A stretch of 9,160 nt of DNA from an uncultured Fidelibacterota bacterium (lineage in GTDB: Bacteria > Fidelibacterota > Marinisomatia > SCGC-AAA003-L08 > D37C17): positions 1 through 9,160 of the forward strand of contig CAJWYZ010000048.1 in the NCBI GenBank assembly GCA_913049525.1, in the 5' to 3' direction. The translations under genes and the position numbers were made by a program. This document shows, piece after piece, positions 1 through 6,493 of this stretch. The number at the start of each line of letters is the position of its first letter. The stretch's first letter is position 1. The notes below the pieces were generated by a model. That model was not told where the DNA came from and did not search any database. It saw only the letters and a program-made list of their open reading frames with translations.

Positions 1-1506
1 AGTTTGCATGGGCCTTTAAACCTAACTGCAGAAGCAGGCGCAAACTCAATCAACCTCAACTGGGATGAACCATTTACCTGTCCCGATGGCCAGTTTTCCG
101 ACTGTATTGGCCAGTGCATTGAAGACTGGTATGAAGCCTGGCTTGGTGATGGGCTCTGCGATGATGGAACCTGGGGGGTATACTTCAATTGCGATGAATT
201 TAATAATGACGGAGGTGACTGCGGTGATATGCAAACCTGTGAAGATCAAGGGATGGTAACTTGCCCTAATGGCATTTGTGAAGAGTCTGTAGAAGACTGC
301 CCTGATACCTCATGCGAACCTGGTTATATCGATGACTGCTCTGGTGATGGCGACTGCTGCCCAGAGAGCTGGATTGGTGACGGCTTTGCAGACTGTGAAG
401 ATCAGGCCTATGGCTGTGACCTAACCTGTTATGATAATGACGGCGGTGACTGCGGTGGAAGAAATGATTCTGGCAATGAAAAAATTGGGCAAATGTACCC
501 TAGCCGGTTAAACGCTGATTTTTCCGATGCCGTTATCATTCCGCTTGAAGCAAGAGATGTGGATGGATATTTTGTATATCGTGATGATTCGTACATTGCA
601 TTTACCGATGAACTGGACTATAATGACAGTGATATCAGTGCCGGAAGTGAATACTGTTACCACATAACGGCTGTATATGAAGAAGGACAGTCTGGGCCAT
701 CCAATACAGCCTGTGCAACAGCAGAAGGTGATCCGGGAATGGATGGAGACCTAAATGGTGATGGGATGCTCAATATTTTAGATATTGTTACTATGGTAAA
801 TATAGTTCTTGCTCAAGAATACCTGTTATCAGCTGATTTAAATGGAGATGGTTCTATCAATATTCAGGATATAATTCTCCTAGTAAATATGGTTGTAGGT
901 GGCAGAACTATTCATTCAGATGAAAATATTGGCACAAAGGCACAAATTTATCAAGAAGGTTCCTCTGTTTCTATTTCCTCAGATGGTAAAATCGGCGGTG
1001 TTCAAATGACGCTGCAGCATGATGGATATTTTAATATTGAACTTACTGACAAGGCAATGTTTGCTGAATACAGAACCATTGGCAATGAAACTATTCTTGT
1101 AATCGTTGAACCGGAGAGTGATAAGCTCTTCTCTTACACTGGTGATTACAAAATTACTTCTGTAATTGCAGCTAATATTCTCAGCGAGGCAATGGAAATA
1201 GAGTTGACTGACAGAATATTACCTGATGTATTTGAGCTGAGCCAGAACTTTCCTAATCCATTCAATCCAAATACACAGATTCAATTTGCACTGGGCAAGG
1301 ATGAACTGGTGAACCTGAATATTTTTGACATCCAGGGCCGGTTAGTGAGCTCCTTAATCAATAATTCTAATTATCCCGCTGGATACCATAACATAACTTG
1401 GGATGGAACAAATACCATGGGTACACAAGTTCCATCTGGAATGTATCTATACAAATTAGTAAGTGAAAATCAAACTATTACGAGAAAAATGGTCTTGATG
1501 AAATAG
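1..1506 (+). CDS. Secreted multidomain protein, 3' part: FnIII split by Notch-repeat-like Cys-rich block, dockerin, T9SS sorting domain (5'-partial)
   Basis: The reading frame is open to the window edge and the first codons already encode a fibronectin III strand, so the true start lies to the left; a TTG at 4 is not a credible start. Counting residues from that TTG: residues 4-23 look like FnIII strands A-B. Residues 26-150 form a Cys-rich block with two Lin-12/Notch-repeat-like units, each ending in NDGGDC, and a short CPNGICEE-type Cys motif between them. Residues 187-240 resume the FnIII fold. Residues 246-298 are a type I dockerin with two calcium loops (DLNGDGMLNILD, DLNGDGSINIQD). Residues 310-402 are a beta-rich, possibly cohesin-like stretch. 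Residues 411-500 are a T9SS type A sorting domain (LSQNFPNPFNPNT, VPSGMYLYK, RKMVLMK end). Inferred role: exported by T9SS and surface-attached or released, with calcium-stabilised, disulfide-rich modules. The substrate or partner is unknown. Its own terminator follows. Confidence 0.85.
   Translation, partial: SLHGPLNLTAEAGANSINLNWDEPFTCPDGQFSDCIGQCIEDWYEAWLGDGLCDDGTWGVYFNCDEFNNDGGDCGDMQTCEDQGMVTCPNGICEESVEDCPDTSCEPGYIDDCSGDGDCCPESWIGDGFADCEDQAYGCDLTCYDNDGGDCGGRNDSGNEKIGQMYPSRLNADFSDAVIIPLEARDVDGYFVYRDDSYIAFTDELDYNDSDISAGSEYCYHITAVYEEGQSGPSNTACATAEGDPGMDGDLNGDGMLNILDIVTMVNIVLAQEYLLSADLNGDGSINIQDIILLVNMVVGGRTIHSDENIGTKAQIYQEGSSVSISSDGKIGGVQMTLQHDGYFNIELTDKAMFAEYRTIGNETILVIVEPESDKLFSYTGDYKITSVIAANILSEAMEIELTDRILPDVFELSQNFPNPFNPNTQIQFALGKDELVNLNIFDIQGRLVSSLINNSNYPAGYHNITWDGTNTMGTQVPSGMYLYKLVSENQTITRKMVLMK
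203..226 (+). repeat. Copy 1 of a 24-base direct repeat encoding the NDGGDCG end of a Notch-like unit
   Basis: Positions 203-226 and 434-457 are identical except at one base (A at 213, C at 444, a silent third-position change in a Gly codon). Both encode the NDGGDCG end of a Lin-12/Notch-like repeat. Near-identity at DNA level suggests fairly recent duplication or gene conversion between the two units, or strong codon preference. It is an internal domain repeat, not a mobile element. Confidence 0.75.
434..457 (+). repeat. Copy 2 of the 24-base direct repeat encoding NDGGDCG
   Basis: This is the second copy of the repeat at 203-226, 231 bases downstream in the same frame. It closes the second Cys-rich unit of the secreted protein. 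One base differs between the copies. Confidence 0.75.
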
Positions 1507-1530
1507 AATACCTTTGTTGGCTTTCTTAGT

Positions 1531-1562
1531 AAAAAACGAGGCATAAATGCCTCGTTTTTTTT
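1531..1562 (+). terminator. Strong intrinsic terminator after the secreted-protein gene
   Basis: The arms AAAAAACGAGGCAT (1531-1544) and ATGCCTCGTTTTTT (1547-1560) are perfectly complementary. They give a roughly 13-bp stem with a tiny AT loop, running into eight Ts at 1555-1562. It starts 24 bases after the stop of the secreted-protein gene. The A-run on the 5' side would supply a U-run for the opposite strand too, so it could act in both directions. It separates the left gene from the korA operon. Confidence 0.92.
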
Positions 1563-1583
1563 ATGCTATTTATTTTAATAATT

Positions 1584-1616
1584 TTTGTCCCGTATTTCAA
1601 CAATAGGGTAAATTTG
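1584..1616 (+). promoter_or_regulatory. Candidate Bacteroidetes-type promoter for the korA operon
   Basis: TTTG at 1584-1587 and TAAATTTG at 1609-1616 are separated by 21 bases. This fits the -33 (TTTG/TTG) and -7 (TAnnTTTG) pattern known for Bacteroidetes primary sigma factor promoters. It lies after the upstream terminator and about 50 bases before the korA ATG, which is where the operon promoter is expected. The region is AT-rich, so a chance match is possible. The 7-mer TTTGTCC occurs at both elements (1584-1590 and 1613-1619). Confidence 0.35.
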
Positions 1617-1665
1617 TCCAAAGTTTATCAACGTTAATCTTCAATTTAGCAATTAATTAGGAATT

Positions 1666-3510
1666 ATGAGTACGGTAAAGAAAAATATATCCGAAGTGGA
1701 TGGTGCAACCATCCGTTTTGCAGGCGATTCAGGTGATGGTATGCAGCTTACAGGAAGTCAATTTTCAGATAACACAGCTATTTTTGGAAATGATCTAGCA
1801 ACTCTCCCCGATTTTCCTGCAGAAATACGTGCCCCAAAAGGCAGCTTGGCAGGGGTTAGCTCCTTTCAACTACAATTCAGTAATAAAGATATACATACTC
1901 CTGGAGATGATTTAGATGTATTAGTAGCAATGAACCCTGCTGGATTAAAGGTGCATTTAGGCGAACTTAAAGATAACGGAATGCTCATTATCAATACTGC
2001 CAACTTTACCTCTAAAAATATAAAATTGGCTGGCTATGATGATAACCCTCTGGATGGCAATTCATTGGATGGATATCAAGTTATAAAAGTTGATATGACT
2101 AAATTAGTAGCAACCGCTCTGGAAGATTTAGGTCTATCATCAAAACTAAAAGCAAGATCTACCAACATGTTTGCATTAGGATTATTGTATTGGCTTTACG
2201 GTAGAAGTTTGGATTCATCAATCAATTTCATTCAAAAGAAATTTGCCAAGGCTCCAGATATTGTTGAAGCCAACTTGAAGGCATTAAATTCTGGCTATTA
2301 TTATGGTGAAACTTTAGAAGTTATTAAAACTACTTATCGAGTTAATAAAGCTAAATTTGAAAAAGGTAAGTACCGCAACATTATGGGTAATAATGCATTG
2401 GCATTAGGATTATTGACAGCTGCACAGCGGTCAGGATTGGATCTCTATTATGGTGGTTATCCAATAACTCCTGCCAGTGATATTCTTCATTATTTGGCTC
2501 AATATAAAAGTTTTGGAGTAAAAACCTTTCAGGCAGAGGATGAAATAGCTGGTGTGGTAAGTGCAATTGGTGCTGCATTTGCTGGTAATTTAGCCATTAC
2601 TGCTACCAGCGGACCTGGAGTTGCTCTAAAATCTGAAGCTTTAGGATTAGCAGTTATCACAGAACTTCCCCTTGTTTTAGTGAACGTACAACGTGGTGGA
2701 CCATCTACGGGATTACCAACTAAAACAGAGCAGTCAGATTTAAATCAGGCTATTTATGGTAGAAATGGAGAAGCACCCATGGTTGTTTTGGCTGCTGCTA
2801 CTCCTTCAGATTGTTTTATGATGGCCTACGAATCTTGCCGGATTGCTTTAAAATATATGATTCCGGTGATTTTGTTATCAGATGGCTATATTGGTAATGG
2901 CTCAGAACCATGGAAAATACCTGATGTAAATACATTGCCGGAAATGGAAACTCGTATCTACAAAAAGAAAGAGGGATATGCACCTTATAATCATGGCAAT
3001 CCTGATTTAGCACGACCCTGGGCTTTGCCTGGAACCCCTGGCATGGAACATCGCATAGGTGGTCTTGAAAAATGGGAAGAAACTGGTCATGTAAGTTATG
3101 ATCCGGAAAACCACCAGAGAATGGTAGAATTAAGACAGAATAAGATAGATATCATCGCAAGAGATATCGCTCCAGCAAAACCATTTGGAAAAGAAAGCGG
3201 TGACCTTTTAGTTATAGGTTGGGGGGGCACACATGGAGCCATACGCTCAGCAGTTGAAACTGCCCAAGATGAAGGTATGTCAGTTTCTCATTTACATTTG
3301 CGGCACTTAAATCCATTTCCAAAAAATTTGGGAGAAATATTAGTTAAATTCCAAAAAGTGATGATCGCAGAATTAAATCTGGGGCAGCTGTCAACCATAA
3401 TCCGATCAAAATTTTTGGTTGATGCCGTTGGTTTGAATAAAATACAGGGCAAGCCATTCACTCAAACTGAAGTTTACAATGAAATTACTAAGCTAGTAAA
3501 GGGAGCATAA
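1666..3510 (+). CDS. korA: 2-oxoglutarate:ferredoxin oxidoreductase, alpha subunit (gamma-alpha fusion)
   Basis: With KorB it catalyses the CoA-dependent oxidative decarboxylation of 2-oxoglutarate to succinyl-CoA, reducing ferredoxin; the reaction is reversible and is used for CO2 fixation in the reductive TCA cycle. It acts in the cytoplasm. At 614 residues it has the fused layout usual for two-subunit KORs: an N-terminal gamma-type domain (about 13-205, with FAGDSGDGMQLTG and FPAEIRAPKGS), then the alpha pyrimidine-binding domain (about 238-415) and a transketolase-C-like domain (about 510-614). Diagnostic motifs are YPITP (265-269), which contacts the 2-oxoacid in characterised homologues, the acidic QAEDE stretch (289-293), TSGPG (314-318) and GGPSTGLPTKTEQSD (344-358), typical of KorA. 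The ATG at 1666 has only a weak AGGA (1659-1662), three bases upstream, but the N-terminus aligns with the family. korB follows after two bases. A 2-oxoacid oxidoreductase of other specificity cannot be fully excluded, but the motifs favour 2-oxoglutarate. Confidence 0.93.
   Translation: MSTVKKNISEVDGATIRFAGDSGDGMQLTGSQFSDNTAIFGNDLATLPDFPAEIRAPKGSLAGVSSFQLQFSNKDIHTPGDDLDVLVAMNPAGLKVHLGELKDNGMLIINTANFTSKNIKLAGYDDNPLDGNSLDGYQVIKVDMTKLVATALEDLGLSSKLKARSTNMFALGLLYWLYGRSLDSSINFIQKKFAKAPDIVEANLKALNSGYYYGETLEVIKTTYRVNKAKFEKGKYRNIMGNNALALGLLTAAQRSGLDLYYGGYPITPASDILHYLAQYKSFGVKTFQAEDEIAGVVSAIGAAFAGNLAITATSGPGVALKSEALGLAVITELPLVLVNVQRGGPSTGLPTKTEQSDLNQAIYGRNGEAPMVVLAAATPSDCFMMAYESCRIALKYMIPVILLSDGYIGNGSEPWKIPDVNTLPEMETRIYKKKEGYAPYNHGNPDLARPWALPGTPGMEHRIGGLEKWEETGHVSYDPENHQRMVELRQNKIDIIARDIAPAKPFGKESGDLLVIGWGGTHGAIRSAVETAQDEGMSVSHLHLRHLNPFPKNLGEILVKFQKVMIAELNLGQLSTIIRSKFLVDAVGLNKIQGKPFTQTEVYNEITKLVKGA
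3498..3505 (+). promoter_or_regulatory. Ribosome binding site of korB
   Basis: AAAGGGAG lies inside the last codons of korA, seven bases before the korB ATG at 3513. It supports that start and translational linkage of the two subunits. It is much stronger than the AGGA in front of korA. Confidence 0.7.
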
Positions 3511-3512
3511 CC

Positions 3513-4526
3513 ATGGCTACAGAAAATACTCAAACTCTGACCCGTCAAGATTTTGTCTCCGACCAAGATGTCCGATGGTGCCCTGGGTGTGGTGACTACG
3601 CAATTCTTTCACAAGTGCAGAAATTATTCCCCACCTTGGGTATACCAAAGGAGAATTTTTTAATAATTTCAGGAATTGGATGCTCCAGCCGTTTTCCATA
3701 TTATATGGATACGTATGGATTTCACTCTATTCATGGTCGAGCTCCTGCATTAGCATCCGGTGCAAAAATAGCAAATCCAGACCTCTCTGTTTGGGTGGCC
3801 ACCGGTGATGGTGATGCAATGAGTATTGGTGGAAACCATTTCATTCATGTTTTACGAAGAAATATTGATATGAATATTCTCATGTTTAATAATCGTATAT
3901 ATGGTCTCACTAAAGGGCAGTATTCCCCCACTTCTGAAGTGGGTAAAATAACCAAATCTACACCAATGGGGTCACTGGACTATCCCTTTAATCCACCTCA
4001 GTTGGCATTAGGTGCCAGCGGTACATTTATTGCCCGCACCATTGATAGAGAACAAAAACATATGGGACCAATTTTGGAGGAAGCTCATAAACATAAAGGA
4101 ACTTCATTTGTTGAAATATATCAAAATTGCAATATTTTCAATGATGGAGCCTTTTCTGATTTGACAGAGAAAGAGACCAAAGCGGAAACACAGTTGGTGC
4201 TTGAACAGGGGGAACCAATGATTTTTGGTGCGGAAAAAAATAAAGGATTAATTCTTGACGGATCTAATTTTAAAGTAGTGAAACTTGGTAGTCATTATAA
4301 TGCTGACGATATATTAAAACATGATAAGGAAGACAAAAACTTAGCAATGCTACTTAGTGAGATCACTTATAATCCTGAATTACCGGTACCAATTGGTATT
4401 CTTTACCAAGAAACCAAATCAACCTATGATGATATGATGACAAACCAAATTGAGGAAGCTAAGCAGAAAAATGAAGCAGATCTGGAGAAATTATTTTCCG
4501 GAACTAATTCATGGGTTGTGGACTAA
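3513..4526 (+). CDS. korB: 2-oxoglutarate:ferredoxin oxidoreductase, beta subunit (TPP and Fe-S)
   Basis: This is the catalytic partner of KorA: it binds thiamine diphosphate and one [4Fe-4S] cluster and passes electrons to ferredoxin. The 337 residues match the family's usual length. The protein has exactly four cysteines, C23 and C26 in WCPGCG, C57 in GIGCSSR and C206 in YQNCNIF, which are the four cluster ligands expected for this subunit. The TPP/Mg motif runs from GDGD (98-101) to NN (126-127, followed by RIYGLTKGQ). A C-terminal charged segment (about 310-328) is poorly conserved. No delta or other ferredoxin-like subunit is encoded next to it, so this is the simple two-gene KOR type and relies on a free ferredoxin encoded elsewhere. 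It starts two bases after korA with a good ribosome site, so the subunits are probably made together. Confidence 0.94.
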   Translation: MATENTQTLTRQDFVSDQDVRWCPGCGDYAILSQVQKLFPTLGIPKENFLIISGIGCSSRFPYYMDTYGFHSIHGRAPALASGAKIANPDLSVWVATGDGDAMSIGGNHFIHVLRRNIDMNILMFNNRIYGLTKGQYSPTSEVGKITKSTPMGSLDYPFNPPQLALGASGTFIARTIDREQKHMGPILEEAHKHKGTSFVEIYQNCNIFNDGAFSDLTEKETKAETQLVLEQGEPMIFGAEKNKGLILDGSNFKVVKLGSHYNADDILKHDKEDKNLAMLLSEITYNPELPVPIGILYQETKSTYDDMMTNQIEEAKQKNEADLEKLFSGTNSWVVD

Positions 4527-4533
4527 AAGGAGA
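4526..4533 (+). promoter_or_regulatory. Ribosome binding site that fixes the start of the CBS-domain gene
   Basis: AAAGGAGA begins at the last base of the korB stop codon and ends six bases before the ATG at 4540. An in-frame ATG at 4450, inside korB, has no such site and would add 30 residues unlike the family, so the start at 4540 is preferred. Confidence 0.8.
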
Positions 4534-4539
4534 AATAAT

Positions 4540-5073
4540 ATGTATGATATTAATGATGACGAATTAAAGGAAATGTATGAAAGTCCAGGAAAATCTGAGA
4601 TTAAATTAGGTAAGGGTATTTCACCCACCGACCCTCTATCTTCGCTCACACAAGAAAAATTTATTATTCTCAATGAACAGGCATCATTAAGAGAAGTTAT
4701 TGATAACCTGCAAAAATATCATATCGGTTGCGTTCTTTTAGAAAATAATACTAAAATTTCCGGAATATTTACAGAACGGGATATTGTACAAAATATTGTT
4801 GGTAATCGGCACAATCTAGAAGAAGAATCTGTTGTTGATTTTATGACAAAGTCCCCTGACACGCTTCATAGGGATGACCCAATTGCCTATGCTCTAAATA
4901 AAATGATTTCTGGTGGTTATAGGCATATCCCTATTGTAGATGCGAATGATAAACCGACAGGGGTTATTGCTTTGCAGGATATTATTAATCATTTAGGAGA
5001 TTACTTTTTTGATGATATTGTTAATCTCCCCCCTACTCCATTAAGAGATCAAACGCAAAGAGAAGGTGGATAA
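4540..5073 (+). CDS. Stand-alone two-CBS-domain protein, putative adenine-nucleotide sensor
   Basis: The 177-residue protein consists of a charged N-terminal extension (1-32) and a tandem CBS pair (Bateman module). CBS1 is about 36-90 and contains the GCVLLEN strand and GIFTERDIV (75-83). CBS2 is about 98-157 and contains the VxDFMTKSP entry motif, GYRHIPIVD (126-134) and GVIALQDII (141-149). CBS pairs commonly bind AMP, ADP, ATP or S-adenosylmethionine and regulate a partner; no catalytic, transport or DNA-binding domain is attached here. The tail (160-177) is Pro- and charge-rich. The gene sits 13 bases after korB behind a strong ribosome site and 28 bases before fumC. This position suggests, by inference only, that it senses energy charge and modulates KorAB or FumC. 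No membrane segment or signal peptide is seen. The family is clear; the ligand and target are unknown. Confidence 0.88.
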   Translation: MYDINDDELKEMYESPGKSEIKLGKGISPTDPLSSLTQEKFIILNEQASLREVIDNLQKYHIGCVLLENNTKISGIFTERDIVQNIVGNRHNLEEESVVDFMTKSPDTLHRDDPIAYALNKMISGGYRHIPIVDANDKPTGVIALQDIINHLGDYFFDDIVNLPPTPLRDQTQREGG

Positions 5074-5091
5074 CTGTTAATATTTTAACAA
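5074..5091 (+). promoter_or_regulatory. Rex-like operator dyad upstream of fumC
   Basis: CTGTTAATATTTTAACAA is a near-perfect dyad with arms TGTTAA (5075-5080) and TTAACA (5085-5090) and a four-base spacer. It matches the clostridial-type Rex consensus TTGTTAANNNNTTAACAA at 13 of 14 defined positions; only the first base differs. Rex is a repressor that leaves DNA when NADH is high. The site ends ten bases before the fumC ATG and fills most of the 28-base gap after the CBS gene. No recognisable ribosome site or clear promoter accompanies it. A weak AT-only hairpin or another CRP/FNR-type dyad are the alternatives. Confidence 0.45.
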
Positions 5092-5101
5092 TCATAATTC
5101 A

Positions 5102-6487
5102 ATGAGAAAAGAACAGGATTCAATGGGTGACATGCTTGTACCAGATGATGCCTATTATGGTGCCCAAACACAGCGGGCAGTAGAAAATTTCCCCATAAGC
5201 GGAATACCTATTTCAAAATCAATGATTCAGGCATTAGGCAAAATTAAACGTTCAGCTGCAATTGTAAATAATGAACTTGGACTTTTAGATGGTGAACGAA
5301 AAAATGCCATCGTACAGGCAGCTGATGAAATTATTGAGGGGAAATTTTACAGCCAATTCCCAATTGATATTTATCAGACTGGATCTGGAACGTCCAGCAA
5401 TATGAACTGCAATGAAATTTTATCTAATCGGGCCAGCGAAATTATGGGGGGTGTAATCGGTGCAAAAGATCCTGTCCATCCTAATGATCATGTAAACTTG
5501 GGGCAATCCAGCAATGATGTGATACCCACTGCCATTCATATAGCTGCCAACACCATGTTGGAAGAAGAATTACTTCCAGCACTTCAGAAATTAGCAGATG
5601 AATTGGATAAAAAAGCTATAGAATTTTCAGATATTGTAAAAATTGGACGTACCCACCTCCAAGATGCCACTCCTATTACACTGGGGCAAGAATTTTCCGG
5701 CTATACTCAGATGGTGAAGAATGGTATTAAACGTATTCAAAATGCCCAAGGATTTCTTTCAGAGCTTGCAATAGGAGGTACAGCTGTTGGAACCGGTATA
5801 AACACAAAAGCGCAGTTTGGGTCTCTTGTAGCCAAGGAAATTAGTAGATTTACTGGAATTTCATTTATAGAAGCAAGTAATCACTTCGAAGCTCAAGGCG
5901 CCCAAGATGCTGCAGTGGAAACTTCTGGTGCTTTAAAAACTATTGCTGTTTCTCTTTCAAAAGTAGCCAATGACATCCGCTGGCTGGGTTCGGGACCACG
6001 GGCAGGATTAGGCGAGCTTATTCTTCCAGCCGTACAGCCAGGATCTTCCATCATGCCGGGGAAAACAAATCCAGTTATTTGCGAAGCCATGATTCAGGGT
6101 TGTGCACAGGTCATTGGAAATGACATGACTATTACGATTGGGGGTCAAGGAGGAGTATTTGAACTAAACCTTATGCTTCCTCTCATTGCCCATAACCTAA
6201 CAAATTCTATAACCATACTTTCCAACAGCACAAATATATTCACAGAAAAACTCATTACAGGTCTAAAAGCCAACAAGGAAAAATGTGCCGGTTATATAGA
6301 AGGAAGCCTGGCAATGTGTACGTCCCTTGCGCCGGTTATCGGATATGATAAAGCTGCTCAAATTGCCTACAAGGCTTTTAATAGTGGTAAAACCGTGAGA
6401 GAAATTGCAATGGAAGACAATGTACTGGATAAAGATAAATTAGATGAAATACTCGACCCGAAATCAATGACAATGCCCAGCAAATAA
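5102..6487 (+). CDS. fumC: Class II fumarate hydratase (fumarase C)
   Basis: It catalyses reversible hydration of fumarate to L-malate in the TCA cycle. It is the iron-free, oxygen-stable class and acts as a homotetramer in the cytoplasm. The 461 residues are full length for the family. Motifs: DSMGDMLVP and YYGAQTQRAVENF near the N-terminus, TGSGTSSNMN (93-102), HVNLGQSSNDVIPTA (130-144), GRTHLQDATP (182-191, with H185 as the expected catalytic His) and the superfamily signature GSSIMPGKTNP (314-324), whose Ser pair includes the catalytic serine. TGSGTSSNMN and NDIRWLGSGP fit fumarase better than aspartate ammonia-lyase, whose equivalent motif usually begins AGAGT. The ATG at 5102 is the only reasonable start, since an in-frame stop lies at 5078. 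It lacks a Shine-Dalgarno site, as is common in FCB bacteria. A Rex-like dyad precedes it and the penicillin-binding-protein gene begins six bases after its stop. Confidence 0.93.
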   Translation: MRKEQDSMGDMLVPDDAYYGAQTQRAVENFPISGIPISKSMIQALGKIKRSAAIVNNELGLLDGERKNAIVQAADEIIEGKFYSQFPIDIYQTGSGTSSNMNCNEILSNRASEIMGGVIGAKDPVHPNDHVNLGQSSNDVIPTAIHIAANTMLEEELLPALQKLADELDKKAIEFSDIVKIGRTHLQDATPITLGQEFSGYTQMVKNGIKRIQNAQGFLSELAIGGTAVGTGINTKAQFGSLVAKEISRFTGISFIEASNHFEAQGAQDAAVETSGALKTIAVSLSKVANDIRWLGSGPRAGLGELILPAVQPGSSIMPGKTNPVICEAMIQGCAQVIGNDMTITIGGQGGVFELNLMLPLIAHNLTNSITILSNSTNIFTEKLITGLKANKEKCAGYIEGSLAMCTSLAPVIGYDKAAQIAYKAFNSGKTVREIAMEDNVLDKDKLDEILDPKSMTMPSK

Positions 6488-6493
6488 TAAAAG

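Noticed and set aside
4..6. TTG at 4 as the start of the secreted protein
   Set aside because: The frame is open to the edge, there is no signal peptide or ribosome site, and the protein begins mid-way in an FnIII domain, so the gene is cut by the window.
4450..4539. In-frame extension of the CBS gene to an ATG at 4450 inside korB
   Set aside because: It would overlap korB by 77 bases, has no ribosome site, and adds a basic stretch unlike CBS proteins; the strong AAAGGAGA before 4540 gives a better start.
5018..5024. TTGTTAA in the 3' end of the CBS gene as a second Rex half-site
   Set aside because: There is no matching right arm after a four-base spacer and it lies in conserved-looking coding sequence (DIVNLPP), so it is probably chance.
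5075..5090. The TGTTAA/TTAACA dyad as an intrinsic terminator after the CBS gene
   Set aside because: The stem is only six mostly AT pairs and is not followed by a T-run, so it is unlikely to stop transcription; an operator is the better reading.
5893..6090. Minus-strand open frames inside fumC and the other operon genes (for example 2381-2578, 2816-3013, 3517-3699, 7952-8143)
   Set aside because: They lie wholly inside well-supported plus-strand genes, resemble no known family and have no plausible ribosome sites; they are frame shadows.
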